A DNA stretch of 64,000 nt from Daphnia carinata (lineage: Eukaryota > Arthropoda > Branchiopoda > Diplostraca > Daphniidae), in NCBI RefSeq assembly GCF_022539665.2, contig NC_081338.1, positions 6,684,446 through 6,748,445 of the forward strand, written 5' to 3'. A model generated the notes under the pieces. It was not told the origin of the DNA. It ran no database searches and saw only the letters and a list, made by a program, of their open reading frames with translations. Below, in pieces: positions 47,299 through 64,000 of this stretch (its first letter is position 1; each line of letters begins with the position of its first letter). The position numbers and the translations under genes were made by a program.

Positions 47299-50200
47299 GG
47301 CCGAGCTATTGGGGCAACTATTTATTTTATTTATTCTCGGTTTCTTCTTCTCAATTATTTATTTATTTTTTTTTTTTTTCTTGTCGTTTCCTGATTTCGT
47401 TGCCAAGATTGGGATGACCGGCCACACAGAATCCTCGTTTGCTTTTAGAATCACGCAATTTTCCCTCTTCTTTTTTTTTTTTTTTTCAATTTTAAACGTG
47501 ATTATTTTGAAATTGAAAATTACGGGAAAGTCCATCCCGAACGAAGGGGGGGGGGGAGATTTAATACATGTGTCATGAGGAGGCATCGAATTCGGTATTA
47601 GCTGTTTATTTTTGACCTAATATTAGAACTACTAGATGGCGTATCCCGAACCCCATCCGTCACCATAGACATCACCAACATAGACGCAAAAAGAAAAAGA
47701 AAAAAAAAATCCTCTTCAACATTTTCGGTTGGAGCTGTTTTTTTTTTTTTTTTTTTTTTTATTTCCTCTTTCTTTCTTTCCTTCCTTTTTTTTCCCCCCC
47801 TAACCAGATAGAGACCGCTGCGTCATGGCGTGTCAGTTTGATAGATTGCCCTTCGTCATATAAAGAAAAGAAAAAGAAGGGGTGGGCGGTTTTTTGGAAT
47901 GGAGTTCACCTTATGTTGTTTTGATTTTTCGTTTGTTTGCTTGCTCAGTTTGTCTATTTTCTTGTATTTGTTTGCTGTTTTTTTTTTTTTTTTTCTGTCG
48001 TCCCCTTTTGAATTGCGTTGACTTGAAAAATAGCGGAACACCCGGAAGAAGGAAGGGGGAAAAAAAGGAAAGGGTTCGGGAAGGAAGGAACAAACACACA
48101 CACACGCACGCACATGTACACATGCAATAGTTTTTCATCAATTGGTTTGGCCTTTTTGTTGATGTTTGGGCGAGTCAATCGAAGCAGCAGTGATCCGATG
48201 GCGAGAGAGCTGCTGAGGAAATGACGATAACAGCCTCTTCCTCAAAGGGGGACAACAACAATTGAGATAGCAAAGAGAGAAAAAAAAAAGGGGGGGGGGG
48301 ATTGGCAACACCCGAAGTCCCGTTTGAATTGTCGTTTCCAACGGGCAGAGATGACGTCGTGTTCTTTTTTTTGTTTTGTTTTTTTTCCCTACGTGCCGTT
48401 AGATATCCGCTTTCATCTATCGTTTTTCTTTCCCGACATCATCAAACCAATCATCGAGTTTGACCGATAAATCGTGTCCAATGGAACGCAAAGGAGGGGG
48501 AGGGGGGGAGAAAGGCCAAACGGCGGAATTTTTTTCCCCCCTCCATCCGCACACACATCGTAGTATTTATTTATTTATTTATTTTTTTGTTTTTTGTTAT
48601 CCGTTTTTGGGTGTGTGTGTGTGTGTGTTGGCGCCCACGTTCTAGAGCAATTTGGCTGTCCGGCCATCTTCGACGCGTGGTCGAACCTCCTCCCTAAAAA
48701 AAAGAAAAAAAAAAAAAAAAAAAAGAGAGAGAGAGAGAAAAATGAAGACAGTGTGATGGCACCGCCCAATTTATGTATTTTTTTGGCTGCCGCTTGTCTT
48801 TTTTTTTTTTTTTTTTTTTTTTGCGTCATCTTTCAGACTGCACGAATCAATCCGGAAGGAAGTTCCGTACAGCCCCTGTTTTGCAATTTTTTTTTTTTTT
48901 TTTTTTTTCAACCAAGAGAAAAAATGATTTTGCCTTGAATGCGTGCAGTGACGTGCTCCTGCCTCTTTCTTTCTTTCTTTTGTGGTCACTGCAATCAAAA
49001 ACGATAATGTTATGATAGAAAAGCTCAATCAATAAAGGAAAAAGAAAAAAAAAAAATGGACGAACGATGTACGAGAGGGAGGCGTTGTGCTGGCGTTTGC
49101 CAAACGCGCAAGATGTCCCATCTCAAAAAAAAAAAAAAAAAAAAAAAAGAAGAATAGAAGGAACTAGTGTCTTTGACATGCTAACGATGATCGGGGGGGG
49201 GGGGGGGACTTCTTTCATTCCTCTTCAAACCCCGATTCTTTTTTTTGTTTTTTTTTTTTTCTTTGGGAATTAGTTTTCGTTTGCCCCACACGCAAAAACA
49301 AACAAACGGCATGGGGGTTAAGCGTCGCCAAAGGAATCGTAAAACATGTTGAAGTGGCTTCGAAACAAACCAAAAAGAATAAATGTTCGGAAGGGAATGA
49401 AGTTGAGAGACGTTAGGCCAAGAAAGAAAGAAAGAAAAAAAAAAAAAAAAAGAGATGACGTCTACGATGAAGATCGATCCCGACTTTTGGTCGAGTGTGC
49501 CCGAATCTCGTGCACAAACAAGTAGTCTAGGGGATTTGTAATGACCCTTCTGTTTGAAGTAGATTCTTCTTTGGCCAGATCCTTATTTTTATTTTTATTT
49601 TCTTTTTGTGTTGCTTGTGATCGCTGGAGCAATTGACCGTTCTCTTTGTTCCCACCCTTTTTTTTTTTGGGGGGGGGGGGAGGGGGGTGAATATCGAACG
49701 AGGCGGATGACAGGGTCAATTTATCTTGAACTCCTAAGGCTCTCTCTCTGTGTTTCGATCCTAGCGGCTATGTTTCTTGAAATATGCAAAGTAATCCACG
49801 TCGTCGTGGGAAAAAAAAAAGGGTAAAATCTATTTGAGCACGCTCCCGTTTTTTTTTCTTTTTCTTTTTCTCAACATCCCGCGGTTGATCTTCTCCTTTG
49901 GGTCCTATTTGTCTTGGAAATTGGTTTCATCGTGTATGTTCAGCAAAAAAAAAAAAGAAAAAAAAAGAAAAAGGGAGAGGAAAAGGATTTCCTTTTTCCA
50001 CTTTGCTGCGTCGGAAGTGAAATGAAATTTTTAACCCTCACGTGTAGTCAAAAGCTGATTGATCAAACTTTTGTGCCTTGGTGGCAATTTGCATACGTCA
50101 CAGAGTACCTCTGGAAGGCTCGTGTTTTCATTGTCGTATTTTTACAACACCCCTCATATAATTTTTGTTTCTAAAAAAAAAAAATGAATAATAATAACAT

Positions 50201-51227
50201 TAATTCGTGTCCAAAGTCGGCCATTTTTTTTTCAACTCGAAATAGCGAGATATATTTGGAAATTTCATCTCATTTTGAATTTGAATTTTTCCCCGAACGT
50301 GCAAAACAATTTGCATTTGATCTGAAACAAGAAATCATAGGAATAGGAAGCTATCCGGCTTTTCATTATCGTCATAGCCTTTCCCCCCCCCCTCCCTCCA
50401 TACACACACACACACACACACACACGAAAAAAAGAATTGAATAATGAAAGGGGATTATTGCGTGCGTTGCCTCTTTTGGCGGCGTGAGCAATTCGACCGT
50501 CTCAGCGCACGGGGGGGGGGGGTTCTGCTGTGGCGAAGTAATATTAAATTAACTTTTGTCAGCTCACTCAAGCCGATGCCGGAAACTCTTGGGCATCAAC
50601 TGCTTACATAGTTGTAGCCGCTAGTTCCCTTATAATATTTTTTTTTTTTGTTTAACCGTGGGCCAATCTCTCCCATCGTGCAGCGCGCGAGGAGCTTTGA
50701 CAAAAGTTTTGCGGAGAGAGAGCGAGAGACAGAGAGAGCAAGCGAACGCCGAATGAAGTCAAACCATTAGACCGGGGGGGCAGCTCGCGCTCGTGTCCTG
50801 CGGGTTGTATAATGCAAGTTGTTACAGACGATGATGACGCAGTCACGATCGATTGGCTAGTTCAAGGCTATCATTTGGATTCTCGTTCCCCCTCCTCGTC
50901 CCCCCCCCCCCCCCCCCAAGAAAAAAAAAAGAAGGCGCTTTATTCAATAGATATTACGATGGCAAAAAAAAAAAAAAAAAAAAAAAGCCGCTCGAGGTGA
51001 AATTGCTTTTTGACAAAGTGAAAGTCTGCTGCGTCGTACGGAACCGCATGAAATTCGTTGCAATGCGGACGTGTGTGATTGCGAGAGCGTGCGTGTTTTT
51101 ACGACTCGTTCTTTTCTTTTTTTTTTTTTTTTTTCGGCCCACGGAGGAGGAGGAGGAGGAGGCGGAGTTCACGAAGCTTATGTTTCGTTATGGACATGCG
51201 CGCTTGCGCGAGCTTTTCGGCTTGATC

Positions 51228-51260
<33 letters not shown>

Positions 51261-52015
51261 CTTTTTCCTTATTTTATTTTATTTTATTTTTTTTTTTGGA
51301 CTTACCCACGACGTTCTTTTGCTGTTTTGTTTCTTTTACTCTGGCGATGTCGACGTCCCAAATTCGAAACTGCACTGCGGGGGCTTGAAGTCGTGGACCT
51401 CTCGCCCAACCCCGCGTGTGTGCCACTTTCAATGCCTACCACCACCCGCTTCCCCGTACGATCCCGTCACACTCGCCGTCTTGGCTTCGACTCCCGAACA
51501 AGTTCCTTTTAGCGACTTGTTCTTTCAAGTCGACATCCCGCGCGTCCCGCGCTTCGAAAGCCGCGTGTTTCGTTTCATTCTTTTTTCCCCCATTCTTTTT
51601 TTTGTTTGTTTGTTTTTTTTTTTGTTTGTTTTTATCTTTCTTTTTGCTCGTTCACTTGTTTATTTTCCCCGTTTGGCGCGCTCCGTCTCTCTCGTGTTCC
51701 AGTGTGTCCTTCCTTTCGTCCGCCTCGACTTTTTTTGTTGCTTTTTTCTTTCATTGCCTCCATAGAGGGGACGGGGAACAGACGATCAGTGAAACTGTGT
51801 GTGCGGGCCATCGGCGTGAGTCGTGCAACATTGTGCGAACCTTACGGGTTAGTGTTGTTTTGTTGTTAGGGTTTAAAAAAAAAGCCAGTTACTCGAAAGA
51901 CAACGGCCATCTGCTTATCGCTATATATATATATATATAAAAAAAAAGGTCGACTGGCACGACGGTACGCGCTGTCGTTTGCTTAAATTGGCGTGTTCCA
52001 TTTCATTTGAGCGCC
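46864..52015 (+). other. Intron-like region, leader of exon E at its end
   Basis: 5.1 kb of poly-T, poly-A, poly-C and poly-G runs. From about 51,300 the sequence becomes CpG-richer. Initiator-like GTTCCAGTGTG near 51,695 and GATCAGTGAA near 51,784 could start the transcript leading into the exon at 52,016. No coding exon was recognised. Confidence 0.4.
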
Positions 52016-52061
52016 ATGTGGAAAAGCGTGAAAGAAATGTGCCGCGAAAACGGATTGGCTT
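52016..52061 (+). CDS. Candidate alternative first exon E, stomatin-like gene
   Basis: ATG at 52,016 opens MWKSVKEMCRENGLA plus one base T before a near-perfect GTAAGTAT donor, phase 1. Joined to 62,045 the split codon is TAC (Tyr); joined to the alternative acceptor at 62,042 it is TCA (Ser) followed by Asp. This is the strongest donor among the candidate first exons. The short, partly basic peptide contains one Cys that could be palmitoylated (speculation). Confidence 0.5.
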
Positions 52062-53380
52062 GTAAGTATTTGCATTCGTTTCGCAAGTTTGTTAGTCTTT
52101 GATAGAAGTGAAAATTGTTTTTTTTTGTTTTTTTTTTTTTGTTTTTGTTTTTTTGATCGGACAAACGATTTGAAAGTCATTCAAAGGGCGCGCAATTAAA
52201 CGGAATGAATGCACCGACGCAAAGCTTTTCTCATCGGATTACTTAACACGGGACGCGTTGATCGTCGTCTTACATTTACGGGTTAAATGCGTGAAAAGCG
52301 TTCGATAACAAATCCCCCTGACTTTTAAACAGGGTTTTTTTTTTTTTTAAATTGATATAACGTACGGCTTCTTGCGGAATACAAGGGGGAAAACATGCGA
52401 TTACAGAAAGGAAAAAAAAAAAAAAAAAAAAATAGGGAAAGGATGGAGATGATTGAGGAATGTGATTGATGGTTTTATAACGGCGTTTCTAATTGGAGAG
52501 GAGATATCTATCCAGTAAAGCAGCACACGGCCCGACATCACTTTCCCCTATTTTCGATATCAAATCTTCTTGTCCTATTTCTTAAAAAAAAAAAAAAAAA
52601 GATGATCTACGATTGGCCGGCTGTCTTCTTTAATGGAACCTCTACATTGGCCTTTTCGTTTCTTCTTCCTAGTTCTCCTTTTCATTTTTGACATTGGCCA
52701 TGTTCTGCATCGTTGAATTCATTCAGATCGTTTTCCCGTTTTTTTTTTTTTTTGCAATCGATGGCCTTTATTCTTTTTGCTTACGAGCTGTTTTTTTTTT
52801 TTTTTTTTGCCGCATTATCCAGTTAATCTTATTCATCGTCAAGATTGAAACTGATTGACGTGTAGGGGTTTCGCATTTTACGCGTTTAACTGTGAGAACG
52901 TTGTAAAGAATTTCGCACCACGGCAAAATAAAAATGTCTATTTTTTTTTTAATGGGGATTTTTAAGTTCGTTAAGCGGATGGGGAACTGCGTGACCCGGG
53001 AATTATCGACCCCCCCCCCCCTCGGAATTTCCACGGGCCAAATTATAAAATTAAGGCACCTCGCCCAATTGTTATGGCCCTCATTTTGAATAGATTTTTT
53101 TTTTTTTTTTTTAAATTTTTTATTTTTTTTTTTTTTTTTTCTTCCGGATCTTGAAATGAAATTTATTTTTCAGCTGGGCCCCCATTATGTTGTCGCGTGC
53201 CGGCGTTCACTTTTGAATGCCGTGTCAACGATGGGCGCGGTAGTTGAGTGACGTGAAAACTTTGTGTCTTGTTGCGCTGGCAATTCACAGCGAAAAATGT
53301 CACATTCTAACGAAACATTTGCGCCTCTTTTAGTAACGAAGAAGAAGAAAGGAGAAGCGAAAAAAAAAAAAAAAAAAAAA
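52062..53380 (+). other. Intron-like, nothing recognised
   Basis: Poly-T and poly-A runs. A 22-base poly-A run (53,360-53,381) abuts the next ATG. Confidence 0.5.
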
Positions 53381-53456
53381 ATGATAAGGAGTTTCCTGGG
53401 CTATCCGCAATTGTGGGTTTGGTTGTCACGCACAACGTCCATCGGGCGTACACGTC
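53381..53456 (+). CDS. Candidate alternative first exon F, stomatin-like gene
   Basis: ATG at 53,381 gives 25 codons (MIRSFLGYPQLWVWLSRTTS...GRTR) plus C before GTGAGT, phase 1. Joined to 62,045 the split codon becomes CAC (His). The peptide is hydrophobic then basic, as in candidate B. As in candidate D, the ATG is the end of a poly(A) run. Confidence 0.45.
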
Positions 53457-61427
<7,971 letters not shown>

Positions 61428-61769
61428 ATGGACGCAGCTCGTGAGCCCGCAGTTGGAGGGCAGACGGGAGCGAATAGAGTAGCGCTAGGGAAGGCGTGTC
61501 GATGGTCGCTAGCTCACAGTCGGGACATGTTCGCCTTGGAGTTGGCATCAGCGCCCATCAACTCGTCCTTTTCGGATCGTTTTGGCGGTGGCGGCGGCGG
61601 CAGCGGAGATGAGCCGGCCTCATCCATACCGCCCGAATTCAGGAGCAAGTACAGCACCTCCTTTGCTGATTACCCACAGCCTTTGTCCGACCCAGTCAGG
61701 ACGAGGATCTGGGGCCCTCCTGTTGTTCGTGGCTCGGCAGGCAAGGCATTCAACAATTTGATTGATTAA
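61428..61769 (+). CDS. Candidate exon G, or single-exon ORF, before stomatin hairpin
   Basis: ATG at 61,428 or 61,527 opens a clearly coding-like frame: a Gly run (RFGGGGGGSGDEPASSIPPE), then RSKYSTSFADYPQPL and RTRIWGPPVVRGSAGK, with TAA at 61,767. Read straight it is a 113-aa or 80-aa protein of unknown family. Alternatively CGGCAG|GCAAGG at 61,740 is a GC-type donor. It would end the exon in phase 1 with G, like the other first exons, and leave a 304-bp intron before 62,045. I cannot decide between the two. Confidence 0.4.
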   Translation: MDAAREPAVGGQTGANRVALGKACRWSLAHSRDMFALELASAPINSSFSDRFGGGGGGSGDEPASSIPPEFRSKYSTSFADYPQPLSDPVRTRIWGPPVVRGSAGKAFNNLID

Positions 61770-62040
61770 GAATAACAAACCTTATTGAGAATGGGTCATT
61801 GTCGCCTTGTTTCTCTTTCCAATTGTTGTTATTGTTTTGATTTTCTCTGCTGCAAACTGCCTCCGACAGGTATCGCCTCCATCCCAATAAGAGCGATTGG
61901 CTTTGCTGCGGTTCGATTTTTGTTTCCTCATTAACGCGTAGCAATAAGACAAAATAAAGTAGTTTGGCATTCAAACGAAAAGGTAGATTGCCGATATCAA
62001 GTCATTCGTAATCTTATTTCTTTCATTTTCCTTTATAACA

Positions 62041-62044
62041 GCAG
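62041..62044 (+). promoter_or_regulatory. Tandem NAGNAG splice acceptor
   Basis: TTTATAACAGCAG gives two acceptors three bases apart (exon start 62,042 or 62,045). Both keep the frame and differ by one residue at the junction. Confidence 0.6.
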
Positions 62045-63734
62045 ACCCTGGCGGCCCTGGCATCTGTGCATTCATCCTGACACTCTTCTCTTTCCTGCTA
62101 ATTTTGGCCACTTTCCCGCTCTCGCTATGCTTCTCTGTCAAGGTAAGTCACCCCCCCCCCCCCTTTTTTTTTTTTTTCCTCAATTTGAGTGTCTTAGAGG
62201 GGGGGGGGAACCATTTCAATCAATCGGCTTAAATGGCGAATGGTTTCTTTATTTTTATTTATTTGTTAATTTATCTATTTTTTTTTTTTTCGATTTTCAT
62301 TTCGCTTTTTAATTTATCGACGTTTCCTGTTTGGCACCGGTTCCCTAATACGGTTAAGTGCGTCATCATGCGCGATGTTTCGACACTGCGTTCCTCAATC
62401 CGTTTACAAACGCTTTCGTGATTATTAATGAACATATGCATCGTTAGTTTCTCCGGACAACTTCACTCATCTGAGAAAGGTTGAAACGGAACTTAACAAA
62501 CTTTGAGATAGAAAGAAAGTTATCAAAAACTTTTCGCTATCCTCCCTGCCCTTAAAAAAAAAAAAATTAAATTTTCTAACTTTAATTCTCTGTTGAAGTG
62601 AGTTTCATTTTTACCCAATGCCTCCCTTTAAAAAAAAACAAAAAAACAAAAAAACAAAAACAAAAGGGAATATCAGTAAAATGTCCAACCGGAATAACGC
62701 AGTCAAAATGAAGATGCATTCATCCGCAGTGCAGACAAAAACACTTGAGGAATATTCAGGAGCTTTCTCTTCCTTTTTTCGTTGTTGTTGTTGTTGTTGT
62801 TGTTGTTCCCTACTCCTGTCACGTATTCTCCTGAGATAAACAGCATTATAGGAAAAGAGAAGAAGAAAAGAAGCCAGGTTTGTTGTTTAGCCGAGAGCGC
62901 ATTATTAGCTCTGCTCTCAGTGCCTCTTCAGGCAATAAAGAGAATGGGCATGGGCGGTAGTAGCGGGAGGGGGGGGGGCCCAAGAGTCCCGAAGAGACAA
63001 ACCGGCTACCTTCACTCGTGTGGCGTTTTGTTTCGTAACAACACGAAGAGCTCGATAGAGAATGGGAGACTATGGTATTGCGTCCTGAATAGAACGATGT
63101 AAGGGCTTTGACTTGGATCTTCAAAAAGCAAGGCATCTAAAAACGAGGGAGCAGGACGTTGGCCTTAATTGGAAAGTTGATGTTGGATGCGGTCCAGCCG
63201 GGAGCAGGGGCCCTTTTCATCCTATTTAAGCAAAAAGATTAGATTGTCGACAAAAAAGGCGAACAAGGTTTTAAATAATGGCAGCGCGCACAGCAGCAGC
63301 AGCAGCAGCCAACGTATACAAATGGACGTTGTCAATAGTAGCACATTAGTTATGCAAACTAAAGGAAAATTTTTCTCTTTCCCAATCTATTTAATCCATT
63401 GCCGTACCCGATGTCGGGGATCTTTGAATTTGTTTTATACACGTTAACTGAGTTGTGTATAAATCTTGAGTCCGTTTTTTTTTTTTTGTTTCTTAGATCG
63501 AATTATTTCACAGGGCGGGGAACTGCGCATTTTTTTTTTTAATGTTGTCTCTTTAATGTTCGTTGGTTTTTTCTATAGGTGGTACAAGAATACGAACGAG
63601 CTGTCATTTTCCGCTTGGGTCGTTTGCTCAAAGGAGGCGCCCGCGGTCCCGGTATCTTCTTTATCGTGCCCTGCATCGATACTTATCGTAAAATTGATCT
63701 TCGTACCGTCTCCTTCGATGTCCCACCGCAAGAG
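62045..63734 (+). CDS. Stomatin / MEC-2-like SPFH protein, partial
   Basis: Shared exons 62045-62142 and 63579-63734; the gene continues beyond the window. The first encodes [14 protein letters not shown] and the hydrophobic hairpin ([17 protein letters not shown]), with the conserved Pro at its turn (FPLS), matching the Pro that sets hairpin topology in stomatin and MEC-2. The second begins [20 protein letters not shown] and contains [12 protein letters not shown] and [12 protein letters not shown], the start of the SPFH/band-7 domain, almost identical to the C. elegans MEC-2 core. Such proteins oligomerise on the inner face of the plasma membrane, bind cholesterol and regulate ion channels such as DEG/ENaC. 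The donor after PPQE is GTAAGC. The closest match is the MEC-2/UNC-1/STOM group and not prohibitin or STOML2. The next SPFH exon was not found before 64,000. Confidence 0.95.
62143..63578 (+). other. Stomatin-like gene intron
   Basis: 1.4 kb intron from GTAAGT to TTTTTTCTATAG, phase 0, with poly-C, poly-G, (GTT)n and (AGC)n tracts. No exon was recognised inside. Confidence 0.7.
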
Positions 63735-64000
63735 GTAAGCACATCGTTTTTCTCTTTTATTGTTGTGTTTGTCTTGTGTGTTTGTTTTTTTGTTTTTTTT
63801 CCTCTTGTGTGTCTATTTCTTTTCGTACTTTAAATGACGCGTTACCGTTCATTGTCCCTCTCCTTCATGGCCGTCTTCTTCGGTTTCAAAAGGAAATTGT
63901 TCCGTTATTATTTTTTTTTCCCGCGTTCCGTGAATTTTTTGGCGTCGATAAACGCGGGTAAACGTCGGAACGAGGATTTATTATAGTTCGGCGGATGGAA
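63735..64000 (+). other. Start of next stomatin-like intron
   Basis: Follows a GTAAGC donor. No further SPFH exon is visible before the window ends. Confidence 0.7.

Noticed and set aside
50853-51940. Several frames of 148-219 codons on the plus strand
   Set aside because: Composed of poly-Phe/Lys from homopolymers in three frames. More likely leader sequence of exon E.

Overview
This is eukaryotic nuclear DNA from an arthropod, most likely a cladoceran crustacean such as Daphnia. The grounds are GT-AG introns of mostly 55-100 bp in the compact part, arthropod-type initiators (TCAGT/TCAGC) about 30 bp after TATA boxes, and proteins of clear animal type. The species is an inference. No bacterial operon, CRISPR array, rRNA, tRNA or intact transposon was recognised.

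Layout. (1) 1-1,000, minus strand: a histidine-rich secreted repeat protein and a candidate 41-residue secreted peptide. (2) 2.2-13.3 kb, plus: an alan shepard/RBMS RNA-binding gene with two coding first exons (3,219 and 7,843), two RRMs and a long homopolymer-rich 3' region. (3) 13.55-16.32 kb, minus: a complete paraplegin (SPG7) gene in eight exons, 772 aa, convergent with shep. (4) 17.75-22.54 kb, plus: two tandem, identically organised short secreted collagens, with a three-exon orphan gene fragment between them. (5) 23.36-26.57 kb, plus: a complete ABCB7/Atm1 mitochondrial transporter in 15 exons, 700 aa. (6) 27.3-28.8 kb: an unexplained spliced unit with CRE and RFX X-box-like sites. (7) About 31.8-64 kb, plus: what looks like the very long 5' part of one stomatin/MEC-2-like gene. 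Its shared membrane-hairpin exon (62,045-62,142) and first SPFH exon (63,579-63,734) are at the far right and the gene runs off the window. Spread over the 30 kb upstream are several short exons, each starting with its own ATG and ending in splice phase 1. All could join the same acceptor.

How the genes relate. Paraplegin (inner-membrane AAA protease) and ABCB7 (export of a sulfur compound for cytosolic iron-sulfur assembly) are both mitochondrial and flank the collagen pair; I see no regulatory link. The main biological point is regulation by alternative first exons: two N-termini for shep, and a candidate array of five to seven N-termini for the stomatin-like protein, whose N-terminus would decide partner or membrane behaviour. 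Exon structures below were built by hand from splice signals, reading phase and family knowledge; no alignment or transcript data were available.
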